A stretch of DNA of 64,000 nt from Pseudomonas sp. Irchel 3E20 (GCF_900187645.1 NZ_FYEE01000007.1:62001-126000); one strand, 5' to 3'; counted from the stretch's first letter, positions 49,199 through 58,742 are shown. Notes: generated by a model not told the origin, from the letters alone. Numbers and translations are program-made.

Positions 49199-49645
49199 AT
49201 GTTTGCAAAACTCGTTGCGGTTTCCCTGCTGACACTGGCCAGCGGCCAATTGTTGGCTGCAGAGTGCAAGGTCACTGTCGATTCCACCGACCAGATGTCC
49301 TTCAACACCAAGGAAATCACCATCGACAAGAGCTGCAAGACCTTCACCGTGGAACTGACCCACTCCGGTGCCTTGCCGAAAAACGTCATGGGCCACAACC
49401 TGGTCGTGACCAAGACTGCTGACATGGCAGGCGTTGCCACCGACGGCATGAGCGCCGGCCTGGACAAGAACTACCTGAAGGAAGGCGATGCTCGTGTGAT
49501 CGCGCACACCAAGATCATCGGTGCTGGCGAGACAGACTCGCTGACCATCGACGTGTCGAAACTGACCGATGCGGGCGGTTACTCGTTCTTCTGCTCGTTC
49601 CCAGGCCACAACTCGATGATGAAAGGCGCCATTGTCCTGAAGTGA
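49199..49645 (+). CDS. azu: Azurin
   Basis: Azurin is a periplasmic blue-copper protein that shuttles single electrons, for example in denitrifying or stressed cells. The 148-residue precursor has a 20-residue signal peptide ending GQLLA. In mature numbering the copper ligands are all present: His46, Cys112, His117 and Met121. Cys3 and Cys26 can form the conserved disulfide. GGAG precedes the ATG. An ANR-like box lies upstream and a terminator follows. Confidence 0.97.
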   Translation: MFAKLVAVSLLTLASGQLLAAECKVTVDSTDQMSFNTKEITIDKSCKTFTVELTHSGALPKNVMGHNLVVTKTADMAGVATDGMSAGLDKNYLKEGDARVIAHTKIIGAGETDSLTIDVSKLTDAGGYSFFCSFPGHNSMMKGAIVLK

Positions 49646-49661
49646 TTCAGGCCCCGGCTGC

Positions 49662-49700
49662 AAAAAAAACGCCCTCAGGGGCTAATGCCAGTCAGTTAAG
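49662..49700 (-). repeat. Copy A of a repeated element (inverted relative to copy C)
   Basis: Read on the minus strand this begins CTTAACTGACTGGCATTA, continues with a CCCCTGAGGGC hairpin core and ends in a T run. The same series occurs on the plus strand at 53875-53911. Part of it forms the upstream arm of the azurin terminator. Confidence 0.65.
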
Positions 49701-49717
49701 CTGACTGGCATTTTTAT
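49684..49717 (+). terminator. Intrinsic terminator after azurin
   Basis: AATGCCAGTCAG pairs with CTGACTGGCATT around a 5-base loop and is followed by TTTTATTT. Confidence 0.9.
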
Positions 49718-49783
49718 TTCTGATCGGATACTCCGGGGGTATCAAGCCTGATGGCCAGGGCTAAACGCATTCCTCTCGTCTAA

Positions 49784-49838
49784 TTTGCAGCAGCCAAAGT
49801 TCAAGCGAGAGGGCTCAACTGATCGGCATTAGCCCGCA
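49784..49838 (+). repeat. Copy B of the repeated element (degenerate)
   Basis: The segment 49801-49838 (TCAAGCGAGAGGGCTCAACT, then GATCGGCATTAGCCC) aligns with 53862-53898 in the same orientation with about six differences, and similarity continues weakly to the left. It lies between the azurin terminator and the DUF6708 gene. Confidence 0.6.
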
Positions 49839-49935
49839 TTCTGCTGATGAGCAAGCAGCGCTAAAGCGTTGCCTGAAACGGTTCCTCGCAGACAACACGT
49901 TCGGCTTCGGGATCACTAATGACCAGGTGTCGCAC

Positions 49936-50982
49936 TCAGGCTTCGGGCGCTCTTGATTGTGAGCCGTGTTCTTCATAGGCAGCGGCAGCAGCTCTGGCGA
50001 ATGCTACATATTCGTTTTGTTGACGCTTATCCTCTTCATCGAAATCGGGGTACTCGCCTACATTCATGGGGGCTGTTCGTTGATAGGGATCATTGATCGG
50101 GATTTGGCACTCGGCTTCAACTTCACTCGGCCAGCGAGGTTCGCGACAAGTGCTTAAGGCAAGCCAACGAAAAAAACCATACAGCATGCTGAATAAGAAC
50201 ATCTTTATAGACTGATAGCCGTCAAACCAACTAATAACCAGCAACATACAATTGCGAAAGGTCGGCCGAGTCGAGATCGATAAGGCAAGGGGTGGATAAG
50301 GCAAGGCCGCTGGTGATTCTTCCATATACAAGCGAAGCGCTTCCCAGTGCTGCAGGATTCCTGCATGGCTTTCACAATACTGGCCGACGGCGAAGGTATA
50401 ACGCACGATACCGTCGTCATCCAGCACATGACCGCGCAGCTCATAAATATAATGCCCCACATCACGACCCCGCCCGACACACCAATGGACCTTATCCCAA
50501 TCCAGGGTCATGACACCGTTCTTTTTATTGTGCCGAAAGAGGTAGACCTTGCGATTTATTCGATTGAAGCGAATGGGGTAATGGGTATAACAGAAAAAGT
50601 CTTTTGCTAGAGCAAAAAAAAATATCGCAACTACTAACAGAAGACATAACATAGTGGCATACCAGCCTGCAATTATATGAGCTAGCGAAGCAATACTTTC
50701 ACCTTGGGGAGGGGTATATATTTTCGAGCCAAACAAAATCAAAAAATACACCCAAATCGCAGCCGCTGGCACGCCCCCCAAAGCGGCCCATCCACGTTGA
50801 AAAAACCAACGCTCAATACACTCAACAAATACACTATTAATCTTAATTAGCCCGCTATCTATTGGCGGCAGGCTGATCGAATCTTTTACATCAAGCCTGC
50901 CTTCAAACTCACTCCTACTCAGCGGCCTATTAATTTTATAGCGGGTCAACCAACCATCGTAGGCTCGCGTATATTTACTCAC
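49936..50982 (-). CDS. DUF6708-like membrane protein, probable immunity partner
   Basis: This 348-residue protein starts with GTG, preceded by GGAAGG, in a GTGA overlap with the end of the effector gene upstream. Two membrane segments are clear at about 66-86 and 104-128 and a further hydrophobic stretch lies near 250-280. The middle part (VYLFRHNKKNGVMTLDWDKV, with nearby Trp/Cys) resembles the DUF6708 family, often found beside type VI effectors. The coding sequence is AT-richer than its neighbours. Neutralising the upstream pore-type toxin in the inner membrane is inferred from position and topology. Confidence 0.7.
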   Translation of the reverse strand: MSKYTRAYDGWLTRYKINRPLSRSEFEGRLDVKDSISLPPIDSGLIKINSVFVECIERWFFQRGWAALGGVPAAAIWVYFLILFGSKIYTPPQGESIASLAHIIAGWYATMLCLLLVVAIFFFALAKDFFCYTHYPIRFNRINRKVYLFRHNKKNGVMTLDWDKVHWCVGRGRDVGHYIYELRGHVLDDDGIVRYTFAVGQYCESHAGILQHWEALRLYMEESPAALPYPPLALSISTRPTFRNCMLLVISWFDGYQSIKMFLFSMLYGFFRWLALSTCREPRWPSEVEAECQIPINDPYQRTAPMNVGEYPDFDEEDKRQQNEYVAFARAAAAAYEEHGSQSRAPEA

Positions 50983-53555
50983 AGGTCACCTTCCACGCTC
51001 AGACCCAACAACTCATTCCACGCCTTATCTTGTTCAGTAAAAGATGCAAAAGGGATTGACTCGTTATTACCAAACGGCGTTCTGTCTAGCCATTGTTCTA
51101 TTTTATTATCGCGCAGCAAGTTGATAATCCAATCTCCTAGCAATGACAACCCAGCGATCGTTAAAAGAAGAAAAATACCAACACCAAAAGTCATAAAGTT
51201 AAACAATAATGCGAGTGATGCCACCGTACCTAAAGAGGCGGTACTTAAACGTAAAATAAAAACAGGATAGTCACTCTTAGCTATTGCTTCAGATGCACTT
51301 ATCCCATCCACCACAGCCGTGAGCAGACCTCCAACCACACTCAGCCCCTTCGCAATACCCCCCAGCCCACCCAAAGACCTAACTATTTTCTCCACCGTCG
51401 ATCCAAACGGCCTAGCCAACCGACTCCCCACCTCCGGATACCGCTTCAACACCCGGTCCGCCATGTCCACCCCGGCCCCCGTCAAACTAAAGGCCGCCGC
51501 CGTCAAGTTGATGCCCGATTTAACCGTCACGCCCTCTTTCTCCATCAACTCCATCGCCATGTAGCCGTTCCATCCATCCAATATTCCGCCCACGACGCTG
51601 ACCCCCACCTCCATGTTCGCCAATCTTGGCAAGGTCAAATGACGGTCGGTGATGACCTTCCTTAGTTGGTCTTGGGTCAGTAATACCGTGCTGCCTTCCT
51701 TGATTTTGCCGCGGTGGTCGAGGCTTAAGGTTTTGCCCACGTCGGCGTCGTACATCAGGTTCCAGGTGAAGGTCTTTTTCTGCCGGGCGTTTTTTTGGCC
51801 GGTGGCTTTGCGGGTGCCCGGTTGTTGGTCCAGTTGTTTGAGTTCTTGGCTGATTTTGTCCTGCAAGGCTTTACGGTCGATGCCCGGCTGCAATAAGGCG
51901 ATCTTTTCGCTGATGATGTGTGCCATTTGCCCGTCGGATGCGATGGTCGAGAGCGACACGATCTGTTTACCCGACAGGGCTTCGAGCAGGCCGACCATCC
52001 GGTAACGCACGCTCAGGTCGTAAGCCCCCGAGGCCCCGGCCTTCAAGGGTTTGCCCAGGCTGCTGACCACCGCCCCGGATATCTGGTGCGTGAGCCGGGC
52101 AACGCGGGCCAGGCCGCCGCCGAGGAGGCCTTGGTCATAGTGATCCAGCACCAGGCCGAAGGCGTTGAGCACGTTGCGCAGGGCGTAGGGGTTGGCCGCC
52201 CCGATCGCGGGGGGCGCGGCGTCTTCCAGGGCTCGGGCGACCTGGTCGTTGTTCAGCACCAGGGCGCGCAGGGTCAGGTTGTCGGGGTCGTCGTAGCGGC
52301 CGCGCAGGTCTTCCAGCAGTTTGTCGATAATCAGTTGATGGCCCGTCAACCCGGTCAGGCACGCGCTCACCTGGTCGGTAAAACACAGGCCACTGTCCCA
52401 TTCCCCGCTGTCGTGGTTGCTGCCCAGGTGCTGGCGCAACTGAGCGCTCCAGAACCAGCCGACAAAGGCTTGGACCAGCGGCGTGAGGGTCGCTTGCATG
52501 AACTGTTCAAGTGCTGCGTGGGACTGTTCCTCGAAGGCAAGGCGCTCGGTTTCGCGGTAGTTGTCGGTGTAACGGGCCCAGGCATCGGCGCGCACCTGTT
52601 GCTCTTGCTCGGCGGACAGAGCCTCGTCCTCGTCCTGCGGGAAGTACAGGAGGCTGTCCATTTGGTGGGTGTGGCGCGCGAGTTTCTGCACGGTTAACGC
52701 ACGGGCCAGCGCATCCTCTTCAAGCATGTGGCGCAGCCCCTGGATGGCGCTGGAGGTGGACTTTTTCCAGTGACGCTCCTCGTTGCTTTCATAACGCTCG
52801 ACCTGGCCGTGGATCAAGCCGTTGAGTTCCAAGGCGATGCCCACCGGGTCCATCAGCGCCACCATGGCGGCTGGCACACCTTGGCTTGAGGCCAGGGCAC
52901 TGGCCAAAAACGGCTCAAGGTCGTCGTGACCGCTCTGAAAAACCTGGGGCGAATCGCTCAACGCCCCGTCTCCCGGGGCCGGCAGCTGATACTCGGCCAC
53001 GCACTCGTGGGCCGTGGCCAAACCGGCCAAGTGCGCCTGCTGCCCCTGGCTGTTGGACCACGCCCCGATATCGATGCAGCGCATATGGCGTTCCCGGCAA
53101 GCCTGCTGCCGGTGGCGCTCCAGCACCCGTGCTGTCCAGGCTACGTCGCTGAAACCCAGCCAGATTTTTGTGGAGCGAGTCGCATCAGGAATCATCACGC
53201 AGCGCGAGGACGCCGACTTGGCCATGCGTTTACAAGGCACAGCGCCTTCGAGGTTGGGCGGGGTTTTGTCGTGGATGTCGTACTCAAACAGGTAGGCATC
53301 GGTGGTCACTACGTAGGCCTTCCACTCGCCGCGCCTTTCATTGAACACATACAGGTAACCGCCGCGCAGGAGGCGCAGGGTGTAGTGGGCGCTGTCGCCG
53401 GGCAACGGCACCTGCTCCAGGCCCTGACCGAAAGGCGCCTGCAAGGGCGGAGCACTGAGCGGGGTCGGGCGGGCCACGGCGTAGCGCAGCGGCAAGAGCG
53501 CCAAGCCTTTTTGGTCACAGATGGAGCAGATTTTCGAGGGGTCGCATTGGCTCAC
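50979..53555 (-). CDS. Type VI secretion effector, VasX / BTH_I2691-like
   Basis: The 858-residue protein starts with GTG behind a strong AAGGAGG. The N-terminus has the VasX-type region: CSICDQKGLALLPLRYAV, then LRLLRGGYLYVFNE and VTTDAYLFEYDI. The long middle is helical. The C-terminal 200 residues contain hydrophobic helices, clearest at about 765-815, typical of colicin-like pore formers. No signal peptide is present, as expected for type VI cargo. The last 600 bases are visibly AT-richer than the first part, suggesting a swapped toxin tip. The DUF6708 gene follows with a 4-base overlap. No vgrG, hcp or sheath gene is nearby. Confidence 0.78.
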   Translation of the reverse strand: MSQCDPSKICSICDQKGLALLPLRYAVARPTPLSAPPLQAPFGQGLEQVPLPGDSAHYTLRLLRGGYLYVFNERRGEWKAYVVTTDAYLFEYDIHDKTPPNLEGAVPCKRMAKSASSRCVMIPDATRSTKIWLGFSDVAWTARVLERHRQQACRERHMRCIDIGAWSNSQGQQAHLAGLATAHECVAEYQLPAPGDGALSDSPQVFQSGHDDLEPFLASALASSQGVPAAMVALMDPVGIALELNGLIHGQVERYESNEERHWKKSTSSAIQGLRHMLEEDALARALTVQKLARHTHQMDSLLYFPQDEDEALSAEQEQQVRADAWARYTDNYRETERLAFEEQSHAALEQFMQATLTPLVQAFVGWFWSAQLRQHLGSNHDSGEWDSGLCFTDQVSACLTGLTGHQLIIDKLLEDLRGRYDDPDNLTLRALVLNNDQVARALEDAAPPAIGAANPYALRNVLNAFGLVLDHYDQGLLGGGLARVARLTHQISGAVVSSLGKPLKAGASGAYDLSVRYRMVGLLEALSGKQIVSLSTIASDGQMAHIISEKIALLQPGIDRKALQDKISQELKQLDQQPGTRKATGQKNARQKKTFTWNLMYDADVGKTLSLDHRGKIKEGSTVLLTQDQLRKVITDRHLTLPRLANMEVGVSVVGGILDGWNGYMAMELMEKEGVTVKSGINLTAAAFSLTGAGVDMADRVLKRYPEVGSRLARPFGSTVEKIVRSLGGLGGIAKGLSVVGGLLTAVVDGISASEAIAKSDYPVFILRLSTASLGTVASLALLFNFMTFGVGIFLLLTIAGLSLLGDWIINLLRDNKIEQWLDRTPFGNNESIPFASFTEQDKAWNELLGLSVEGDL

Positions 53556-53807
53556 AGAGCCTCCTTGGGCGCTGTGCTGGCCCAGTGCTCGTCAGCGCCG
53601 GGGTTGGCGCGCACGCGAGCGCAGAGGGTAAGGACTGGGCCTCCCGAGCCGATGTCGGACAAATCCTTTTTTCAGGACGGCTGCTTCTTGATTCTTGGGT
53701 GGGGTTGGGTGGGGCCTAAACCGGATAAGGGCAGGCTTTTGGGCGAATCAGCATAGGAATGAATGCTAAAAGCCCATTGGATTGACGGTTTCGTCGGAGC
53801 GAGACGA
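53556..53807. other. Gap upstream of the effector; possible remnant frame
   Basis: About 250 bases without a convincing gene. On the minus strand a frame of about 34 codons (SDIGSGGPVLTLCARVRA...) ends in TGA that overlaps the effector's GTG, the usual sign of translational coupling. An in-frame stop precedes it and no good start exists. It could be the tail of a lost upstream gene or chance. Confidence 0.3.
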
Positions 53808-53849
53808 AAAAAAATCCGATGCCAGTGCAGGCATCGGATTTTTATTTTT
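53808..53849. terminator. Bidirectional intrinsic terminator
   Basis: AAATCCGATGCC pairs with GGCATCGGATTT around a 6-base loop, with A-rich and T-rich flanks on the two sides. It isolates the effector module from the nadE side. Confidence 0.85.
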
Positions 53850-53860
53850 TGCGGCCATAG

Positions 53861-53911
53861 GTCAAGCGGGAGGGCTTAACTGACGGGCATTACCCCGAGG
53901 GGCGTTTTTTT
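53861..53911 (+). repeat. Copy C of the repeated element
   Basis: GTCAAGCGGGAGGGCTTAAC followed by TGACGGGCATTACCCC, a GAGGGGC core and a seven-T run. It is a direct repeat of copy B and an inverted repeat of copy A, and closes the effector/immunity segment on the right. Confidence 0.65.
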
Positions 53912-53938
53912 GTGGGCGGTGTTCTTGCGGATGGAGCC

Positions 53939-53974
53939 CTGTGGAGTGGGAGCAAGCTCGCTGCCACTCCACAG
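53939..53974. repeat. REP hairpin downstream of nadE
   Basis: CTGTGGAGTGG and CCACTCCACAG flank a REP core (GGGAGCAAGCTCGCT). It lies 19 bases after the nadE stop and may protect or end the pncB-nadE transcript. Confidence 0.65.
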
Positions 53975-53992
53975 GTGCGGTTGCCGCTCAGT

Positions 53993-54820
53993 TCAAGGCG
54001 CGAACGGCATGACGCGTTTGTGGTGGGTCTTGCGGTAGGTGTCGCAGATGATCTTGAACGCCTCTTCGCGCACCGGTTGGCCATGCAGGAAGGCGTCGAT
54101 TTCGCTGTAGGTCACGCCGTGGGAGGCTTCGTCCGGTTTGCCGGGGGAGAGGTCTTCAAGGTCGGCGGTGGGGATTTTTTCTACCAGTGACTCCGGCGCG
54201 CCGAACTGCCGGGCGATGGCCCGCACCTGGTTTTTCACCAGGCCGCTCAAGGGCGCGAGGTCGCACGCGCCGTCGCCGAACTTGGTGAAGAAGCCCATCA
54301 CCGCCTCGGCCGCGTGGTCGGTGCCGATTACCAGGCCTTGGGCGGCGCCGGCGATGGTGTATTGGGCGACCATGCGCATACGGGCCTTGGTGTTGCCCAG
54401 CACGAAGTCCACCGACACCGCGTGCTTACCCTCGAAGGCGCTCACTTCTTTGGCCAGGGCCTTGACCGCCGGGCCGATGTTGACGGTGTGGCGCTCGTCG
54501 GGGGCGATGAAGTCCACCGCAGCCTGGGCGTCGTGTTCGTCGAACTGGGTTTCGTAGGGCAGGCGCACCGCGATGAAGCGGTAGTTCAGGTCGCCCGTCT
54601 GCTCGCGCAGTTGCTCGACTGCGCGCTGGGCCAGCAGGCCGGCGGTCAGCGAATCGACACCGCCGCTGATGCCCAGCACCAGGGTCTTGAGCCCGGCATT
54701 GGTCAGGCAGCTCTGGATAAAGGCGATGCGCCGCGCGATCTCCGCCTCCAGGGCGGCGTGGTCGGCAAACGGCGGCTGGACGTTGAGCTGTTCAGCAATG
54801 TCGCGCTGTACGGCTTGCAT
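53993..54820 (-). CDS. nadE: Ammonia-dependent NAD+ synthetase
   Basis: NadE amidates nicotinate adenine dinucleotide to NAD+. At 275 residues it is the short ammonia-dependent form without a glutaminase domain. The ATP-binding motif [13 protein letters not shown] is near residue 49. [17 protein letters not shown] near residue 176 and [15 protein letters not shown] near residue 217 are family landmarks. AAGGAG precedes the ATG. pncB lies 24 bases upstream, and both serve NAD salvage. Confidence 0.96.
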   Translation of the reverse strand: MQAVQRDIAEQLNVQPPFADHAALEAEIARRIAFIQSCLTNAGLKTLVLGISGGVDSLTAGLLAQRAVEQLREQTGDLNYRFIAVRLPYETQFDEHDAQAAVDFIAPDERHTVNIGPAVKALAKEVSAFEGKHAVSVDFVLGNTKARMRMVAQYTIAGAAQGLVIGTDHAAEAVMGFFTKFGDGACDLAPLSGLVKNQVRAIARQFGAPESLVEKIPTADLEDLSPGKPDEASHGVTYSEIDAFLHGQPVREEAFKIICDTYRKTHHKRVMPFAP

Positions 54821-54844
54821 GATGGACTCCTTGCGAAGGGGTGC

Positions 54845-56047
54845 TTATTGGGCAGGTACTTTGAACACGTGGCGCAAGTAAGCGACGAAGTTGGGGTCGG
54901 TGCAATGGGTCTTGCCCGCTTCATCGGAGATCTTGGCGACGGGCTGGCCATTACAGGCGGTCATTTTAAGCACGATGCTCATCGGTTCGACACCCGGGAT
55001 GTCACAGGTCAGGTGGGTGCCGATGCCGAAGCTGACGTTGATCCGCCCGTGCAACGCGCGAAAAATCTCCAGGGCCTTGGGCAGCGTCAGGCTGTCGGAG
55101 AACACTAGGGTTTTGCTCAGTGGGTCGATGCCCAGCGTGTGGTAGTGGGCGATGGCCTTTTCGCCCCAGCGCACCGGGTCGCCGGAGTCGTGGCGCAAAC
55201 CGTCGAAGAGCTTGGCGAAGAACAGGTCGAAATCCCCCAGGAAGGCATCGGTGGTGATGCAGTCGGTCAGGGCGATACCCAGCAGGCCGCGGTACTCGCG
55301 CACCCAACAATCGAGGGCGGCGATCTGGCTGTCGATCAGCCGTGGGCCCAGTTGCTGGTGGGCCATGATCCATTCGTGGGCCATGGTACCCAAGGGCTTC
55401 ATGTCCAGTTCGCGGGACAGGTGCACGTTGCTGGTGCCGACAAAACGCCCGGGGAAGTCGTGCTTGAGCACGTTCACCACTTCCTCTTGCACGCGGTACG
55501 AAAAGCGCCGGCGCGTGCCGAAATCCGCCACCTGCAATTGCGCCAGCTCTTCGCTGGAGGCGTTGGCGGTGAGCCAGTCGAACTTGCGGTAGAGCTGCTC
55601 GCGCACCTGCTCCAGCTCGATGCCGGGGTAGCGATGGCGGTTGCGCACCTCGCTGACCATCGCCAGCAACGGCACCTCGAACAGAATCACATGCAGCCAC
55701 GGGCCGCGCAGGCGGATGAACAACTCGCCGTTCTCGATGCCAGTGTGCACGTAGCGCAGGTTGAAGCGGAACAGGCCCAGAAAGCGCAGGAAATCCGGCT
55801 TGAGGAAGCGGATGTGCTCCAGAAACGACAGTTGATCGGCACTCAGGCTTAGCTCGGCCAGGCGTTCGATCTGCACGCGGATCTCGGCCAGGTACGGGCG
55901 CAGGTCCTCGCTGTTGCGGCAGCGGAACTCCCACTCCACCTCGACATTGGGGTAGTTGTGCAGCACCGCCTGCATCATGGTCAGTTTGTAGAAGTCGGTG
56001 TCGAGCAGGTTCTGCACGATGCGATCGGCAAAGACACTCTCACCCAT
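54845..56047 (-). CDS. pncB: Nicotinate phosphoribosyltransferase
   Basis: PncB joins nicotinate to phosphoribosyl pyrophosphate, feeding the Preiss-Handler route to NAD+. The 400 residues include [12 protein letters not shown] near the start, [13 protein letters not shown] near residue 200 and [15 protein letters not shown], whose histidine region holds the residue phosphorylated by ATP. It is the first gene of pncB-nadE. The azu-nadE-pncB grouping matches PAO1 as I remember it, except that the effector module is inserted here. Confidence 0.96.
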   Translation of the reverse strand: MGESVFADRIVQNLLDTDFYKLTMMQAVLHNYPNVEVEWEFRCRNSEDLRPYLAEIRVQIERLAELSLSADQLSFLEHIRFLKPDFLRFLGLFRFNLRYVHTGIENGELFIRLRGPWLHVILFEVPLLAMVSEVRNRHRYPGIELEQVREQLYRKFDWLTANASSEELAQLQVADFGTRRRFSYRVQEEVVNVLKHDFPGRFVGTSNVHLSRELDMKPLGTMAHEWIMAHQQLGPRLIDSQIAALDCWVREYRGLLGIALTDCITTDAFLGDFDLFFAKLFDGLRHDSGDPVRWGEKAIAHYHTLGIDPLSKTLVFSDSLTLPKALEIFRALHGRINVSFGIGTHLTCDIPGVEPMSIVLKMTACNGQPVAKISDEAGKTHCTDPNFVAYLRHVFKVPAQ

Positions 56048-56150
56048 AACGTGGTTCTCCCTACACAGCGCGGTGGCTAAAAACGCTTAGTGGCGCACAG
56101 AGCCAGGGGCCTTTGCCAGCGTTATTTGGTCGTTGTAGCACGCGGGCTTG

Positions 56151-57056
56151 CTACAACAGCGGCAGCACCGGGAGTTGTTCGTGCATCCATTGCACGAACT
56201 CGCGCACCTTGGGCACTTGCGCGGCGTGTTCCGGGTAGGCCAGGTAGTAGGCGTCGCGGCTGGGCATGGCGTGGGGCCAGGCGATGACCAGTTTGCCTTC
56301 GGCCAGCTCTTCTTCCACCAGGAACCGTGGCAGCAGGGCCACGCCGCACCCGACCTGGGCGGCGCGGATGCACATATAGAACGTCTCGAAACGCGGGCCG
56401 TGGTAGCTGTGCTCGGTGTGATGACCCTGGCTGTCGAACCAGTCGTGCCAGGCCTGGGGCCGCGAGGCGTTTTGCAGCAGCACCAGTTCGCTCAGTTGGG
56501 TGGGGTCGGTGTAGGGCACGGCCGGCAGGCTGCCTGGGGCGCACACCGGCACCAGTTCTTCGCCGAACAGCTTCAGGCATTCGCTGCCGGGCCGCGAGCC
56601 CTGGCCAAAGTAGAACGCCAGGTCGCTGCGCCCTTGCAGCAGATCGTCGGCCTCCTGCTCGTTGCACAGGTCCAGGTGGATATGCGGGTGGCGCAGGCGC
56701 CAGCCCTTGAGGCGCGGCACCAGCCAGCGGGCGCCGAAGGTCGAGGGTGTGGACACCCGCAGCACCTCGGTTTCGCCGCCGTAGGAGCGCAGGTAATGGG
56801 TCGACATCTCGACCTGGGCGAGGATCTTGCGCACTTCCACCAGGTACAGGTCGCCTGCCGGGGTCATTTGCAGGCGCCGCCGCACCCGCAGAAACAGCAG
56901 GTGCTGCAACAGCTCTTCGAGTTGCGCCACCTGTTTGCTGACGGCGCTCTGGGTCAGGTTCAGCTCTTCGGCAGCGCGGGTGAAGCTCAGGTGGCGGGTC
57001 ACGGCCTCGAAGCACTGCAACGCGGTGATCGAGGGCAGGTAGCGTTTGTTGAGCAT
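56151..57056 (-). CDS. LysR-type regulator beside amaBA
   Basis: The 301-residue protein has the LysR helix-turn-helix (about 4-63) with HLSFTRAAEELNLTQSAVSK and a type 2 periplasmic-binding-like effector domain (about 90-295). It is divergent from amaB across 174 bases, the standard place for a LysR activator of its neighbour. The same gene triad in P. putida, from memory, handles lysine through the pipecolate route, and the PAO1 counterpart is PA4914. Control of amaBA is inferred from position. Confidence 0.9.
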   Translation of the reverse strand: MLNKRYLPSITALQCFEAVTRHLSFTRAAEELNLTQSAVSKQVAQLEELLQHLLFLRVRRRLQMTPAGDLYLVEVRKILAQVEMSTHYLRSYGGETEVLRVSTPSTFGARWLVPRLKGWRLRHPHIHLDLCNEQEADDLLQGRSDLAFYFGQGSRPGSECLKLFGEELVPVCAPGSLPAVPYTDPTQLSELVLLQNASRPQAWHDWFDSQGHHTEHSYHGPRFETFYMCIRAAQVGCGVALLPRFLVEEELAEGKLVIAWPHAMPSRDAYYLAYPEHAAQVPKVREFVQWMHEQLPVLPLL

Positions 57057-57230
57057 GGCCGGGTCCTTGTTCTTGTTATCTGCCGCGAGCCAACCGCAGC
57101 ATGAATAAACGGAATGATATCTCGCCTAAAGGTCGTTTGTTGGCAACTCTCGGGCCAGCTACAACTACAGGCCTGAGGCGCCGTTGCGTAAGGGCGCGAA
57201 CCCATTGTCTTTTTGCTCGAGGAATACCCC

Positions 57231-58721
57231 ATGGTTGCCGCATTGCTTGATCGTCTAGGTGTGGACCCGGCCCTGTACCGGCACGGCAAACAGGTGGTGC
57301 ATTCGCCCATCGACGGCAGCGCCATCGGTGCCGTGGACTGGCAGGGCGCCGCGCAGGTCGAGCAGCAGGTCAGTCGCGCCGAGCATGCTTTCGAGTTGTG
57401 GCGCAACGTGCCGGCGCCCCGGCGCGGCGAATTGGTGCGCCAACTGGGCGACATCCTGCGTGAGTACAAGGCCGACCTCGGCGAGTTGGTGTCGTGGGAG
57501 GCGGGCAAGATCACCCAGGAAGGCCTGGGGGAAGTGCAGGAAATGATCGACATCTGCGACTTCGCCGTGGGCCTGTCGCGCCAGTTGTACGGTTTGACCA
57601 TCGCCTCCGAACGCCCCGGCCACCACATGCGTGAAACCTGGCACCCGCTGGGGGTGATCGGGGTTATCAGCGCCTTTAACTTCCCGGTCGCGGTCTGGGC
57701 CTGGAATGCCACGCTGGCGCTGGTGTGCGGCAACCCGGTGATCTGGAAACCCTCGGAAAAAACCCCGCTTACCGCCCTGGCCTGCCAGGCGCTGTTCGAG
57801 CGGGTGTTGAAGAACTTCAGCGATGCGCCGCCGTACCTGAGCCAAGTGATTATCGGTGGCCGCGATGCCGGCCAAGCCCTGGTGGACGACCCGCGCGTGG
57901 CCCTGATTAGCGCCACCGGCAGCACCCGCATGGGCCGCGAAGTGGCGCCGAAAGTCGCCGCGCGTTTTGCCCGCAGCATCCTTGAACTGGGCGGCAACAA
58001 CGCCATGATCCTGGCCCCCAGCGCCGACCTCGACATGGCCGTGCGCGCCATCTTGTTCAGCGCCGTGGGCACCGCCGGGCAGCGCTGTACCACATTGCGC
58101 CGCTTGATCGCCCACGAGTCGGTGAAGGCCGAGATCGTCAGCCGCCTCAAGGCCGCCTACGCCAAGGTGCGCATCGGCCACCCGCTGGAGGGCAACCTGG
58201 TGGGGCCGCTGATCGACAAGCACAGTTTCGACACCATGCAGGACGCCCTCGAACAGGCCTTGAGCGAAGGCGGCCGGGTGACCGGCGGCGAGCGCCAGTT
58301 GCAGGCGCAGTTCCCCGATGCCTATTACGTGTCGCCAGCCATCGTCGAGATGCCCGAGCAAAGCGACGTGGTGTGCAGCGAGACCTTCGCGCCGATCCTC
58401 TATGTGGTCGGCTACAGCGAGTTTGCCGAGGCGCTGCGCCTGAACAACGCCGTGCCCCAGGGCCTGTCGTCGTGCATTTTCACCACCGATGTGCGCGAGG
58501 CCGAGCAGTTCATGTCGGCGGTGGGCAGCGACTGCGGCATCGCCAACGTCAACATCGGCCCCAGCGGCGCGGAAATCGGCGGCGCCTTTGGCGGCGAGAA
58601 GGAAACCGGCGGCGGCCGCGAATCGGGCTCCGACGCCTGGCGCGGCTACATGCGCCGCCAGACCAACACGGTGAACTACTCCCTGGAACTGCCGCTGGCG
58701 CAGGGGATTACCTTCGATTGA
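57231..58721 (+). CDS. amaB: Piperideine-6-carboxylate / 2-aminoadipate semialdehyde dehydrogenase
   Basis: AmaB oxidises 2-aminoadipate semialdehyde, in equilibrium with piperideine-6-carboxylate, to 2-aminoadipate in lysine breakdown. GAGGA precedes the ATG, and the 496 residues equal the length I recall for P. putida AmaB. The aldehyde-dehydrogenase catalytic set is present: Asn150 in SAFNFPVA, Glu252 in LELGGNNA and Cys286 in GQRCTTLRR. The pipecolate oxidase gene amaA follows after a REP pair. Confidence 0.94.
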   Translation: MVAALLDRLGVDPALYRHGKQVVHSPIDGSAIGAVDWQGAAQVEQQVSRAEHAFELWRNVPAPRRGELVRQLGDILREYKADLGELVSWEAGKITQEGLGEVQEMIDICDFAVGLSRQLYGLTIASERPGHHMRETWHPLGVIGVISAFNFPVAVWAWNATLALVCGNPVIWKPSEKTPLTALACQALFERVLKNFSDAPPYLSQVIIGGRDAGQALVDDPRVALISATGSTRMGREVAPKVAARFARSILELGGNNAMILAPSADLDMAVRAILFSAVGTAGQRCTTLRRLIAHESVKAEIVSRLKAAYAKVRIGHPLEGNLVGPLIDKHSFDTMQDALEQALSEGGRVTGGERQLQAQFPDAYYVSPAIVEMPEQSDVVCSETFAPILYVVGYSEFAEALRLNNAVPQGLSSCIFTTDVREAEQFMSAVGSDCGIANVNIGPSGAEIGGAFGGEKETGGGRESGSDAWRGYMRRQTNTVNYSLELPLAQGITFD

Positions 58722-58742
58722 GTTGGGTCGGCACCTTTTCCC

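Noticed and set aside
53653..53756. Plus-strand frame beginning MSDKSFFQDGCFLIL
   Set aside because: No ribosome-binding site, no known similarity, and it lies in a non-coding leader opposite the effector.
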